A DNA stretch of 64,000 nucleotides. It comes from Sialis fuliginosa. Taxonomy: Eukaryota > Arthropoda > Insecta > Megaloptera > Sialidae. Under the pieces are notes generated by a model, which was given only the letters and a program-made list of their open reading frames with translations, was not told where the DNA came from and did not search any database. A program made the position numbers and the translations under genes. The DNA is taken from NCBI GenBank assembly GCA_961205875.1, contig OY540810.1, forward strand, positions 16,926,001-16,990,000, in the 5' to 3' direction. Shown here one piece after another: positions 36,601-47,078 of the stretch (positions are counted from its first letter, which is position 1; every line of letters starts with the position of its first letter).

Positions 36601-39116
36601 AGAAATCTCTGAACTGTCCTCTATCATAAAATATAGGTCCGATTTCATGTGCAAAACCTCTGTCGACTAGTGTTATTAGTATAATTTATTTAATCATTAT
36701 TATATTATCATAGCAATTGCTTTACATTGTTTCAAAGACGATTATTTCTTTTATATCTTTTGTGTCGTAGTACTTATCATTTTGTAATCATTAGCGAGTG
36801 TTCATTACTGGTTTTACTTTATCTATTACTGGAGAAAAAACATAAACAAAATAAAATGCTATAATTTAAAAAAAACAAGCTATATTTGTGGACCTTGCTA
36901 ATTAAATTGATTAAATAACGAGTTACTTGTTTTATTAGTAACATGAGTTCATGAGAATTACAAAAAAGAAACCCGTCAATCACAAAAACAATAAACCTTG
37001 CTCTTATAGCGGCCATAACTGGCGCCAGTACCTTATGTATGTTATACTAGCGACAGTCCGCGGTTTCACTCATCGAGTCGTATTTGTTTTTTATGACTAT
37101 TTATACAATTTAGAAATTCTAATGCTGTTTTTCTGGAATAATTTTTTATTACTGTGAAATTTGAAAAATCGCTTATTTTTACATTTTCAAGAAATAAGTT
37201 CTATTTATTTTATTTTTATATAAAAATAAATAGTTGGGGAGTTGAAAGGTGTTTTTATTATATTTCTTACCTTACACCAATCGCTCTTAGCAACAAGATG
37301 TATTTGAGTGTTACCGTTAACGTCAGTTGATAAATGCGCCCCTCTTTTAATGAGTATCTTAACTGCGCCTGCACTGCGCAAGTCGATGGCTCTTTCTAAG
37401 GGTGTCTGTTCACCTTCGTACTTTATATTTACGTTCATACAAACTGGGAACAAATATATGTATTTTATTTAAAAATTAAATATTAATGCAGAAAATATCT
37501 ATTAAAATTTAAACAAAATCACGTTTAGCAGAGGATTAATTGAGTGAGGGGAGGGGAGCATCGGGAGGCTTGGTAAAGGTAAACTTTTTTGGTAGGTTTT
37601 GAAGTAAAAGCATATGAAGACCTTTTTTGTTCTTCAAATAATTTTTGAAAAGTAAGCAAAAAAAGTCTTCAGGTGTGGTTATGACAAAAACAGTTTATTA
37701 TAAATTTTAAAATTGTTATTTTTTGATAAAAAAAAGCTCTAAATTTTTGCATAATTACCATTGGGGGGTGGGGTATAACTAACATTCCTCCCCTGGCCAC
37801 TTTCCATAGTCCGCCACCACGTTTAGTAAAATATAAATAGTTTAAATAAAATTATTACTTTTAAAACCTATAGATATTTTGATGTTTCAAAAATCCAGTA
37901 AGTTTTTAAGGTTCCGAAGAAACCCTATTAATCTCACTTTGTCGTCCGTCCGTCCGTCCTTGAAATTTTTACTAAACATCTAAAATGATGCCGTCTAGTA
38001 ATAGATGTGCAGATTTAAAAAACAAAAATTCAGAGGGGCGGGGCGCTAAGAAGCTAAAGCAAGGCAAACAAAATATTTTTTATACAGTAGAATTTGACTT
38101 TCTTTCTTAATTTTTTTAAAATCTTTAAAGCGAAAAAAAATATTGTATACCGAGGCGTGTGGGGTTCGAAATGTATATGACCCTATTTTTTTCTAACTCA
38201 AAAATACACCTGTGGCTCCAAACAATCCACGTAGTACGTACTTCGGAACCCTTATGGCATACACCCGTGTATGTATTGACCAAATATTTTAAATTTTGTT
38301 ATAGAGTTATAATTTTATTTTTTGGCTCACATTTACACGATACTCCCCTATACTTTATTTTTCAAAAACGTAATTTTTATACAAATTATCTTACCTTCTG
38401 TTAAAGTATCAATTATATTTTCATAAATTCTGATATCTTCTGGACTTTCTGGATCAACTTTTCCACCGGCCAATAAAAGGGCATGTTTGTTAATTTCTTT
38501 TGTCCCTTCTTTGGCAAGCAGGCCTTTTAAGGTCAGGAAATTGTTTAACTTCACATTTCTTATTATTGATGATCTTAAAGTATCGTCCTATAAATATTAT
38601 TTATTACAATTTTTATATGTTATTAAAAACAGTAACGTCTTAAATTGTTAAAAGTTTTTTATTTTATATTTATTATTAGTAAATTAATTTTTAAATTTTA
38701 AAGAGGTCGAGAGAAATTATTTTTATAAATATTATTTTAAACAATTTTATACATTTTAATTTGCTCTTATTGTCTTATTATTATTAATTTCTCATAAGAA
38801 TAAGACAACTAAAATTTGACTTATGTATATAAAGTTGAACTTGGGGTTGTACACGAGACGAAACGAGATTAAAGTTAGGTAAGTCTCGTCTCGTAAAAAT
38901 TCAAATCATCACATCTTGTACTAAATTATTAAAATTGAAAAATCGAGAATGTTTGATTAAATATTGCATTAAATAATTATTTATTTTCATACTTACACTC
39001 GGTGCATTCACAATTGTAATTTCTTTTTCTTTAAACCGGTCATTTTTGAGAAGTTTGATATCCCCTTTTTCTAGCGTCTGTTTTTCAACGTCCATTTTCA
39101 CGACTGGGTTACTCAT
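27690..39116 (-). CDS. Painless-like TRPA ion channel, paralogue C (10 exons, 638 aa)
   Basis: Predicted plasma-membrane cation channel. Exons in transcript order: 39116-38997, 38587-38395, 37443-37271, 34013-33722, 32386-32276, 31277-31077, 30432-30194, 29545-29207, 28600-28423, 27760-27690. The 1917-nt sum is in frame with one stop. Exons 2, 3, 4 and 7 have exactly the lengths of gene B (193, 173, 292, 239 nt). Ankyrin-like segments occupy about residues 41-260 (TPLERAIDLRSAGAVKILIK, GDTAMHLTAKYG). S1 and S2 lie in exon 6, S3 and S4 (LMLYIGRLPTCGYY) in exon 7, S5, pore loop (MMLGEFEYSDLF) and S6 (LVNLMVGLAVNDIQ) in exon 8. Exon 1 encodes a longer, charged N-terminus (40 aa) than in A or B. 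The last exon (MLLVEIAGENQRN...) is short; reading through its donor instead would add only a few codons before a stop. Confidence 0.85.
29868..30148. repeat. Dispersed repeat in gene C intron 7, shared with gene B intron 4
   Basis: Contains TTTCAGGTCAAAACAAACAC plus a GTCTGTTTGTGTGTCTGTC tract and, at the right, a minus-strand piece encoding CTVLPRAKFTKG. Both pieces recur in the same order at 18510-19090. Not a positional equivalent of any TRPA exon. Confidence 0.5.
31342..32267. mobile_element. Foldback transposon with CACTGGTCGACA end, 9 nt inside gene C intron 5
   Basis: Palindrome of 926 bp with ends CACTGGTCGACA and TGTTGACCAGTA. It is flanked by the 3-bp direct repeat TAA (31339-31341 and 32268-32270). 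The right end lies at intron position +9 from the exon 5 donor. CACTRGTCGAC termini and a TWA duplication are shared with 34283-36670. CACTA-like or PIF/Harbinger-like are both possible. Confidence 0.7.
32703..32870. repeat. Short MITE with CCTTACACACTAGTGACTTT ends (gene C intron 4)
   Basis: Left end CCTTACACACTAGTGACTTT; right end, inverted, AAAGTCACTAGTGTGTAAAGG. Several CGCGACTATCG motifs inside. 168 bp, non-coding. Confidence 0.75.
34822..35490 (-). pseudogene. Decayed transposon-associated ORF with GERFHQDI motif, left arm
   Basis: Overlapping minus-strand reading frames (34822-35049, 34949-35251, 35244-35465) read as one ancestral protein broken by frameshifts. In order: FVKAV...FPRFNRF, a QQIAWASFEAVIHGFLGN-like stretch, YKQLVETMLKNCH, LKMHFLKSHIEFFPDNLG, FSYEHGERFHQDISDMEDR and MLREFCWLLLRD. 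I recognise this order from many uncharacterised repeat-encoded insect and cnidarian proteins; no biochemical function is known to me. It is broken at about 35465, where the upstream frame runs into stops. Confidence 0.55.
35720..36143 (+). pseudogene. Mirror copy of the GERFHQDI ORF fragment, right arm
   Basis: The plus-strand frame 35633-36016 encodes the same region (LVETMLKNCHTIGSN, GERFHQDISDMEDR, ENCWLL-type end), followed by an overlapping frame 35916-36143. It lacks the N-terminal part found beyond the left arm, so it is only the portion within the palindrome arm. Few substitutions separate it from the left arm. Confidence 0.55.
37911..38251. repeat. Repeat with GGTTCCGAAG ends (gene C intron 2)
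   Basis: Starts AGGTTCCGAAGAAACCC, with GTCGTCCGTCCGTCCGTCC inside, and ends, inverted, TACTTCGGAACC. Resembles the GTTCCG-type repeat at 22040-22445. Non-coding; the small ORF here is not convincing. Confidence 0.5.
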
Positions 39117-39768
39117 AATAACTAAATCAATAATAATCGAATGAACTAATCAAATACAGATATGTCAAAAATTTTAAATGTTAGAAGATATTTATGAAGT
39201 GTTTTTTTCTTACATTGGGAAAAGTCTTAAGTAAATACCCAAATAAATCATTAGATATATCTGTTCTGAAGTATCTAATCTTGAAGTTATATGTGTATGT
39301 TGTAAAAAACGAATTATTGAGCAAGTTCAAATTTTAAAATAAAATAAAAAATGTTTATTTTATAAAAAAATAATAAAACTAGACTGTACTTCAAGTGAAT
39401 AATTGTTATTAATTTATAAATCAAATTAATTTTTTTAATCAATAATTTTAATTAAAAATAACGGATGTATGTATTAAAAATTTAAAACCACAACAATGAT
39501 TTTCTTTAAAATAGATATACATATTATATTATATTGATATCTACTTATTATAATCTATAAGTTATATTTAATTTAAAAAAAAAACAGCAATGTTGTAACC
39601 AAATTATTTTTGGGGAGTTGGGAGGGGGGTATTAGCAGGGTTACCAAATATACATAAACTAATAACATTAAATAATAATAAGACAAACATCCAGTTTGTA
39701 TATAGGTATGTTGTTTTATTTTATTTGAAAGATACGAGAAGCTTTGTGATTGTTTTAGAATGAGACAA
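39117..39768. other. Gene C 5' flank and left edge of the tandem array
   Basis: Should contain the gene C promoter; no clear TATA box or initiator could be picked out in the AT-rich sequence. The last 40 bp (GATACGAGAAGCTTTGTGA) belong to the dispersed repeat also seen at 18510. Confidence 0.5.
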
Positions 39769-40507
39769 AAAAATTGTTCTCCGATTTCAAAATTTTAAAT
39801 TTATCTTTGCGTTTCAGGTCTGTCTGTCTGTATATGATGGCTCTATTATATTTAGCACCCTACAACCTCCCACAATAAGGTCCATATTTAATTTCGTCGT
39901 CAAAGCTACGGCCGCGGAAGTTGTGAATTGTTAAGTGGAGTATTGTAAAAATATTTTTTTTAAATATTGTTACTTCAAAACCGGACCTTAGATGGGACTA
40001 ATATTTTAGATATGAATAAACATCCCGAGACAAGTGTTAAATATGCAAAAATATTCAGGGCATTCCATTTGTCTGTCTGTCTGTCCGTCAGTGCACTTAT
40101 AACTCGAGAACCACTTATCATGACTTATCCGATTTACGTGTTTTTTTTAAATTCATAGATATGTTCTCTGGTCAGGTTATAGGATATATTTTTTACGTTA
40201 GGTAACATAAGGAATAATTAGTTACGATAATAGTAAATCAAGTTGGAAAAAGTTTGCCGCCAGCGCGCTCTTTTGCAATACGCTGCCTAAACCGTTAAAT
40301 ATTGAACAAAATAAGGTAGTCAGAATTTGTGTAGAATCAAAAGATCTAAAATAAAGTCTGGATACCATATACCTAACATTTATATTTAAGCCACAACGAC
40401 TGCTTTTATGTTACACACATTTTTTTTTAATGTTTGAGTTCTGTTTACGTGGACTTATGACCGGCAAAACATTAATCCTTATCGAAATAAATGATTTCAT
40501 CGTCATA

Positions 40508-42135
40508 CACTACCGCTCAAAAGTTTCCGGGCAGTGATAATTTTTGATGAAAATACTTATAAAACTGAAATTATTTTAAAACTATTGAACTTTTTTGATT
40601 ATATAAAGTGTATTAAGGATATATTGATGAAATAAAACAGTTTTAGCAATATATTTTTTATTTCAAAATCAATAAAGCTTATACATGTCTTTCATCGAAA
40701 AAACCACCTTTTACTTTTACAATTTTCTCAGTTATTCTCGGCATTCGTTCTATTAATTTTTGGATGGTTTCTGGTTTTATATTCTTCCAGGCTTCTTGTA
40801 AAATGTTCCAGAGATGATCCTTTGATGTAGGACAGTGTTTTCTTACCTCCCGATCCAATTCATCCCAAAGGAGCTCTATAGGGTTAAGATCAGGTGATTG
40901 AGCCGGCCAATCCATATTTTTGAGCGTGCCGTTATCTTCCTTTTCAACAAGGTAACTCCTACAGAGCTTAGAAGCATGTTTTGGGTCGTTATCCTGCATG
41001 AATATAAACCCAGGACCAATTAACCGCAATCCTGAAGGAACAGCATTCTCTTCTAATATTTGTTTATAGTCCTCTTTCTTCATAATTCCATCTATTCGAA
41101 TGAGATCTCCAACTCCCGCAGAAGAAAAACACCCCCAGACCATAACAGACCCCCCACCATGCTTCACAGTTGGCACTACACAAGCAGGAATCATGTTTTC
41201 TTTTTCCGTTCGTCTCACGTAAACGCGTCTTTTTTGCCCGAACACTTCAAACTTAGATTCGTCTGTCCATAGTACATTTCCCCAGTCCTCAACTGTGAAA
41301 TTCTGGTGATCTTGTCCCCACTTCATCCTTTTAATTTTATTTTGATGTCGTAGTAATGGTTTTTTTACCGCAATTCGTCCTTTTAGGTTCCACTTGTAAA
41401 GCCGTCTTTTTACTGTTGATACAGAAACACCTTTAGTATGAGAATTGTTGAATGCAGCGCGTATTTGAGGTGCTGTCAATCGTCGATTTCTCTTGCATAT
41501 TACTTTAATAGTCATATCCTCAGCGGCTGTCGTACATTTAGGCCTTCCATTTCGTTTTTTGGTCGTGTTAAGGCCTGTCGACCTAAACCGAACGATTGTG
41601 TCATGCACTGTCGACTTCGGTATTTTTAATTTTTCAGTAATATCTCGTTCTGAATATCCTTCAGCATGCAAAGTTATCACCGAAGATCGTTTTTCAACAC
41701 TCAAATCCTTTGATTTTTCCATCACAAACGATTATTATAAGATTTTAGCACAATTATGATGTCCTTTCAGAAGTACAACAACAACTGAAGGAATAAGGGT
41801 TGTGGTCAGCTTTTATACCCCCTAAGCTATCAAATCTACCTGGTAGTGATTAATTTTATTCTCAAATCCTAAGTAATCCGAAATTGTTGTGAATCAGAGA
41901 AGATTAACTGTTAAAATGTACAAACGTTAAATTCGACGAAAAATGATATTTGGTGTATTTTTACCTGAATTTCAGTAATCTTCAAAGAGGTTGCAAAAAT
42001 AAATACCAAACATTAAATTTTAATAGTTTTGTGTAAGTACTGAACCATTAAAGTGTACTTATATAGTCAAAATAATTCAAAAAATCAAATAAAATATGAT
42101 GTCTGTAAGTGCCCGGAAACTTTTGAGCGGTAGTG
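40508..42135 (-). mobile_element. Tc1-like DD38E transposon, unit 1
   Basis: 1628 bp with 26-bp perfect terminal inverted repeats beginning CACTACCGCTCAAAAGTTTC, flanked by TA on both sides. It contains one intact transposase gene on the minus strand. Structurally complete, so possibly still autonomous. Confidence 0.92.
40679..41725 (-). CDS. Tc1/mariner transposase, DD38E type, unit 1
   Basis: 348 aa, the usual length for Tc1-like transposases, with no stop or frameshift. Residues 1-110 form the paired-type double helix-turn-helix that binds the terminal repeats, with the linker GRPKCTT at 60-66. The catalytic core shows WTDESKF (D155), MQDNDPKH (D245) and SPDLNPIELLWDEL (E284), plus the glycine-rich GGGSVMVWGCF at 190-200. 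There are 38 residues between D245 and E284, four more than in standard Tc1, because of an insertion around VEKEDNGTLKN. That places it with the DD38E (Intruder) group. It catalyses cut-and-paste transposition into TA sites. A second Met one codon downstream could serve as start. Confidence 0.93.
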   Translation of the reverse strand: MMEKSKDLSVEKRSSVITLHAEGYSERDITEKLKIPKSTVHDTIVRFRSTGLNTTKKRNGRPKCTTAAEDMTIKVICKRNRRLTAPQIRAAFNNSHTKGVSVSTVKRRLYKWNLKGRIAVKKPLLRHQNKIKRMKWGQDHQNFTVEDWGNVLWTDESKFEVFGQKRRVYVRRTEKENMIPACVVPTVKHGGGSVMVWGCFSSAGVGDLIRIDGIMKKEDYKQILEENAVPSGLRLIGPGFIFMQDNDPKHASKLCRSYLVEKEDNGTLKNMDWPAQSPDLNPIELLWDELDREVRKHCPTSKDHLWNILQEAWKNIKPETIQKLIERMPRITEKIVKVKGGFFDERHV

Positions 42136-43113
42136 TAAGTACTTAATGTAGATATAATTTACCCTTTAAAGAAACCAATTTGGTCTTTTAGTTTAGGAAA
42201 TAACTTTAAATAAATTATATACGGAAACATATAAAAAAATACGCGAACTAATGAAGAAATGCCGCGTCGGAGCGGGGCAAAGGAAACGATTCGCATGCGC
42301 TCGGTCGGCATTCGGACTCCCTCGACTCGGCCGTTGTCTTTTGATCATCAATTGTTTATTTTGTTTTTAATAATTAACTTTTTTTAAACAGAATAAAAAT
42401 TATTTGTACTTTTTGTTCTGATTCGTTTTTGTTAAGTAATTTATGTGTTGATTTGTTATTATTACAATAATAATTAATCGCGTCTGTACTTAATTCAACT
42501 ATATTTTTCAAAAATCCTAAACAATCATTCCATAGTCCACGCTAGCGAAACTGCAGGCACAGCTAGTAAATAATAAAAATAACTTACCTTAATAAAAAAA
42601 AAATACAAAATCACATTCGATGTATCACAATTTCTTGTACTACTTATATGACATTTTCTGCAATAATGCTATTTCATATAATATAAAATTTCCTTTTAAA
42701 ATTATTTCGAAAACGGCCTTCCTCGCTAGAGTAATCTAAATTTAATCAGTATGTAAATAGAATTGTGGTTTCTTTACTGAGAATATTAATTTCCTTACAA
42801 TTTCTTAAAAAGTTTTAAATAAATTAACTGTATTATTCATAATTTTTATCTTACTCATAATACCTATAAATAAATGAGTGGCTAAATGGTTATGTCAAAT
42901 ATAACATCAGTATACAAAATCTATATATCATATTATATAGTCTAAATCTTAGAAACGAGAAATTTTAGGGGTTTCAATCTTTTATAATGTAAGCGCCCAT
43001 TAAGAAGAGATTTTTCGAAATTCAACCCCTTTATTTCATTTGATACGTATGTCTAAATGTCTATACTAAAATAAAAATACACGCGTACCGCGATTTTACA
43101 AAGTTCAACTCTA

Positions 43114-43399
43114 ATGTCCGGTATTATAAAGGAGCTAGCAAATTTGCTAGCTAGCAAGCACTCTCAAATGAGGTATTAAACTTATATGACAGTTCTCTTT
43201 GAGTTTTTAACAGATATTTGCAAGCGCAGTAAGTACCGCTTTTACTCAAGATTAGTAAATATATGTACTTTAATTTTACTTCCTATGCATGAAATTATCT
43301 GTCAAAAACTCCGGTAAAACTGTCATATAAGTTTGATACCCCATTTGAATGTGCTTGCTAGCTAGCAAATTTTGATAGCTCCTTTATAATACCGGACAT
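43114..43399. mobile_element. TGTCCGG-family MITE, unit 1
   Basis: Ends ATGTCCGGTATTATAAAGGA and, inverted, TCCTTTATAATACCGGACAT. Inside each end is GCTAGCAAATTTGCTAGCTA-type palindromic sequence. Same family as 26730-27187. Confidence 0.8.
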
Positions 43400-44029
43400 A
43401 ACAGGGTTAAAAATTGTTCCATCTAACAGTATAGATTTTATAAATTATAAAAACGTTCATAAAAAAATGAAAATAACCCGTATGAAGCCACAGATGGGTA
43501 GCTATTTTAATAATAAGCACAAGATTTTTTTACGCGACAAGATCGACACTTCAATTAGAGAAACCTAAATGAGACGAGACATACTTGATTCTCGTGTACA
43601 GCCCTTTATACGTGAACTTTTCTTCTTTTATAAATAATTGTTACTAACATAAGTACATATTGTGCATATACATAATTTTTCTTCTAAATACGATAACCTA
43701 ACAAATAACAATCCTAACATTAGGTACATAAATGCTATTTTTAAATAACAATAAAACAAAGAGTAAATAAACAATTTTTATAATAAAGTATATCTTTATT
43801 TTATTTAAAAAATATAACAATATAAAGATAATTTCCAAAAATGTAAGTACGTAGTTTTATATATGACATAGACATAGAGCATGGACCACGTATTATTTTT
43901 AACATAGTAAGAGAGATGCAGTAGCATTTGGGATATATTTATCTCTTTTTCTAATAAAAATGAAATAGATACTCCTGTTTAAAAAAAAAACAAGTATACG
44001 AGTATATCCCAAATATTCTAAAACATAAT

Positions 44030-44095
44030 TTGTTGTCGCGGGCCGAACATAAGAGCGCGGCGGGCCGCAGGTTGGCCAGCCCTTATATTGCATTT
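44030..44095. repeat. GC-rich repeat piece (unit 1), also in the COPA intron
   Basis: GGGCCGAACATAAGAGCG and GGCCGCAGGTTGGCCAGCCC resemble GGCCGCACATAAGAGCG and GGCCATAGGTTAGCCAGCCC at 63413-63460. An interspersed repeat end, recurring in each array unit. Confidence 0.55.
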
Positions 44096-45450
44096 AAAAT
44101 AATAATTTAAGGTGCAAAATAAGGGGAAAGGTCTGGTGAAAAGTTGTAACAATTTTTGCAATGTTTGCAAAGATGTATGAAATTTAGTACTAAAACTTCA
44201 CTATTTTTTCAAATCACGCTTAGTTAGCAAACGGAACTTAACGAATATTTGTTTTAAACAATTTTGTTGAGACGTTATCTTTGAGAATATATGAGTACAT
44301 TTACACAGCGCTTTTATTCCGGTTTAACTATAACTAATGTAATAAAACCGTGTAAACGGCACTTTACACCCGACATAACTAATCGGGTTTAGTTATGCTA
44401 TTCCTGTTGGTCTACGGGAATAGCATAAGTAAACCGGAATAGAGCAAGAATAAAAATGCGTGTAAACTGCATGAACATAGTTTTACCTATTTAGCCAACC
44501 TAAAAAAATATAAGTATATACGGAGTAAAGGGATTTCATCGTAATGCACTTCGCATCAACATTTGAAAAAGCGTCGTTAGTTAAAATATGGTTAAAACAC
44601 CTGAAACGAAGAGATGGAAAACAAAAGAAACGTGATTCGTGAGACATAAAAGAGACGAAATATTTTTGAGATTTCTTGTTGGTACACCATCGAATTTAAA
44701 ATTTAAAATTTAAAAATTGTTCTCCGATTTCAAAATTTTAAATTTATCTTTGCGTTTCAGGTCTGTCTGTCTGTATATGATGGCTCTATTATATTTAGCA
44801 CCCTACAACCTCCCACAATAAGGTCCATATTTAATTTCGTCGTCAAAGCTACGGCCGCGGAAGTTGTGAATTGTTAAGTGGAGTATTGTAAAAATATTTT
44901 TTTTAAATATTGTTACTTCAAAACCGGACCTTAGATGGGACTAATATTTTAGATATGAATAAACATCCCGAGACAAGTGTTAAATATGCAAAAATATTCA
45001 GGGCATTCCATTTGTCTGTCTGTCTGTCCGTCAGTGCACTTATAACTCGAGAACCACTTATCATGACTTATCCGATTTACGTGTTTTTTTTAAATTCATA
45101 GATATGTTCTCTGGTCAGGTTATAGGATATATTTTTTACGTTAGGTAACATAAGGAATAATTAGTTACGATAATAGTAAATCAAGTTGGAAAAAGTTTGC
45201 CGCCAGCGCGCTCTTTTGCAATACGCTGCCTAAACCGTTAAATATTGAACAAAATAAGGTAGTCAGAATTTGTGTAGAATCAAAAGATCTAAAATAAAGT
45301 CTGGATACCATATACCTAACATTTATATTTAAGCCACAACGACTGCTTTTATGTTACACACATTTTTTTTTAATGTTTGAGTTCTGTTTACGTGGACTTA
45401 TGACCGGCAAAACATTAATCCTTATCGAAATAAATGATTTCATCGTCATA

Positions 45451-47078
45451 CACTACCGCTCAAAAGTTTCCGGGCAGTGATAATTTTTGATGAAAATACT
45501 TATAAAACTGAAATTATTTTAAAACTATTGAACTTTTTTGATTATATAAAGTGTATTAAGGATATATTGATGAAATAAAACAGTTTTAGCAATATATTTT
45601 TTATTTCAAAATCAATAAAGCTTATACATGTCTTTCATCGAAAAAACCACCTTTTACTTTTACAATTTTCTCAGTTATTCTCGGCATTCGTTCTATTAAT
45701 TTTTGGATGGTTTCTGGTTTTATATTCTTCCAGGCTTCTTGTAAAATGTTCCAGAGATGATCCTTTGATGTAGGACAGTGTTTTCTTACCTCCCGATCCA
45801 ATTCATCCCAAAGGAGCTCTATAGGGTTAAGATCAGGTGATTGAGCCGGCCAATCCATATTTTTGAGCGTGCCGTTATCTTCCTTTTCAACAAGGTAACT
45901 CCTACAGAGCTTAGAAGCATGTTTTGGGTCGTTATCCTGCATGAATATAAACCCAGGACCAATTAACCGCAATCCTGAAGGAACAGCATTCTCTTCTAAT
46001 ATTTGTTTATAGTCCTCTTTCTTCATAATTCCATCTATTCGAATGAGATCTCCAACTCCCGCAGAAGAAAAACACCCCCAGACCATAACAGACCCCCCAC
46101 CATGCTTCACAGTTGGCACTACACAAGCAGGAATCATGTTTTCTTTTTCCGTTCGTCTCACGTAAACGCGTCTTTTTTGCCCGAACACTTCAAACTTAGA
46201 TTCGTCTGTCCATAGTACATTTCCCCAGTCCTCAACTGTGAAATTCTGGTGATCTTGTCCCCACTTCATCCTTTTAATTTTATTTTGATGTCGTAGTAAT
46301 GGTTTTTTTACCGCAATTCGTCCTTTTAGGTTCCACTTGTAAAGCCGTCTTTTTACTGTTGATACAGAAACACCTTTAGTATGAGAATTGTTGAATGCAG
46401 CGCGTATTTGAGGTGCTGTCAATCGTCGATTTCTCTTGCATATTACTTTAATAGTCATATCCTCAGCGGCTGTCGTACATTTAGGCCTTCCATTTCGTTT
46501 TTTGGTCGTGTTAAGGCCTGTCGACCTAAACCGAACGATTGTGTCATGCACTGTCGACTTCGGTATTTTTAATTTTTCAGTAATATCTCGTTCTGAATAT
46601 CCTTCAGCATGCAAAGTTATCACCGAAGATCGTTTTTCAACACTCAAATCCTTTGATTTTTCCATCACAAACGATTATTATAAGATTTTAGCACAATTAT
46701 GATGTCCTTTCAGAAGTACAACAACAACTGAAGGAATAAGGGTTGTGGTCAGCTTTTATACCCCCTAAGCTATCAAATCTACCTGGTAGTGATTAATTTT
46801 ATTCTCAAATCCTAAGTAATCCGAAATTGTTGTGAATCAGAGAAGATTAACTGTTAAAATGTACAAACGTTAAATTCGACGAAAAATGATATTTGGTGTA
46901 TTTTTACCTGAATTTCAGTAATCTTCAAAGAGGTTGCAAAAATAAATACCAAACATTAAATTTTAATAGTTTTGTGTAAGTACTGAACCATTAAAGTGTA
47001 CTTATATAGTCAAAATAATTCAAAAAATCAAATAAAATATGATGTCTGTAAGTGCCCGGAAACTTTTGAGCGGTAGTG
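45451..47078 (-). mobile_element. Tc1-like DD38E transposon, unit 2
   Basis: Same element as at 40508-42135, shifted by exactly 4943 bp, with the same TA flanks and terminal repeats. Copied by array amplification, not by a separate transposition. Confidence 0.92.
45622..46668 (-). CDS. Tc1/mariner transposase, DD38E type, unit 2
   Basis: 348 aa, identical in sequence to the unit 1 transposase, with the intact catalytic triad D155, D245, E284. Identity over the whole frame implies very recent amplification or an assembly duplication. Confidence 0.93.
   Translation of the reverse strand: MMEKSKDLSVEKRSSVITLHAEGYSERDITEKLKIPKSTVHDTIVRFRSTGLNTTKKRNGRPKCTTAAEDMTIKVICKRNRRLTAPQIRAAFNNSHTKGVSVSTVKRRLYKWNLKGRIAVKKPLLRHQNKIKRMKWGQDHQNFTVEDWGNVLWTDESKFEVFGQKRRVYVRRTEKENMIPACVVPTVKHGGGSVMVWGCFSSAGVGDLIRIDGIMKKEDYKQILEENAVPSGLRLIGPGFIFMQDNDPKHASKLCRSYLVEKEDNGTLKNMDWPAQSPDLNPIELLWDELDREVRKHCPTSKDHLWNILQEAWKNIKPETIQKLIERMPRITEKIVKVKGGFFDERHV

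Larger units (their letters stand above)
34283..36670. mobile_element. Large palindromic transposon with CACTAGTCGACA ends and mirrored gene fragments
   Basis: Arms of about 950-960 bp (34283-35245 and 35720-36670) surround a spacer of about 475 bp. Ends are CACTAGTCGACA and its complement, with the 3-bp direct repeat TTA on both sides. The related, uninterrupted MITE in gene A supports this insertion point. The arms differ at scattered bases, so they are not an exact copy of one another. Both arms carry the same partial ORF in opposite orientation. Superfamily unresolved: CACTA-like by termini and 3-bp duplication, or PIF/Harbinger by the TTA site. Confidence 0.75.
34085..37036. mobile_element. 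Second TAAGGTACTGGC MITE, interrupted by a 2.4-kb palindrome (gene C intron 3)
   Basis: Ends ATAAGGTACTGGC and, inverted, GCCAGTACCTTAT. Outside the nested palindrome (34283-36670) the two flanks match the two flanks of the element at 3425-6388, for example TTAGAAATATTTGTTGATAT and TTACTTTATCTATTACTG. The core is about 560 bp once the insert is removed. Confidence 0.75.

Noticed and set aside
39967-40158. 63-aa ORF repeated in every array unit, and the 64-aa ORF at 43899-44093
   Set aside because: Repeated only because the unit is repeated; composed of GTCTGTCTGTC-type and GC-rich repeat sequence, with no recognisable domain.
41060-41759. Plus-strand ORFs opposite each transposase (also in units 2 and 3)
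   Set aside because: They lie fully antisense to an intact transposase with clear motifs and are themselves featureless.
38845-43606. A possible 4.8-kb transposon with GTACACGAGA ends at 38845 and 43606
   Set aside because: It would enclose gene C exon 1 and part of the tandem array; the pieces are more likely separate repeat fragments in opposite orientation.
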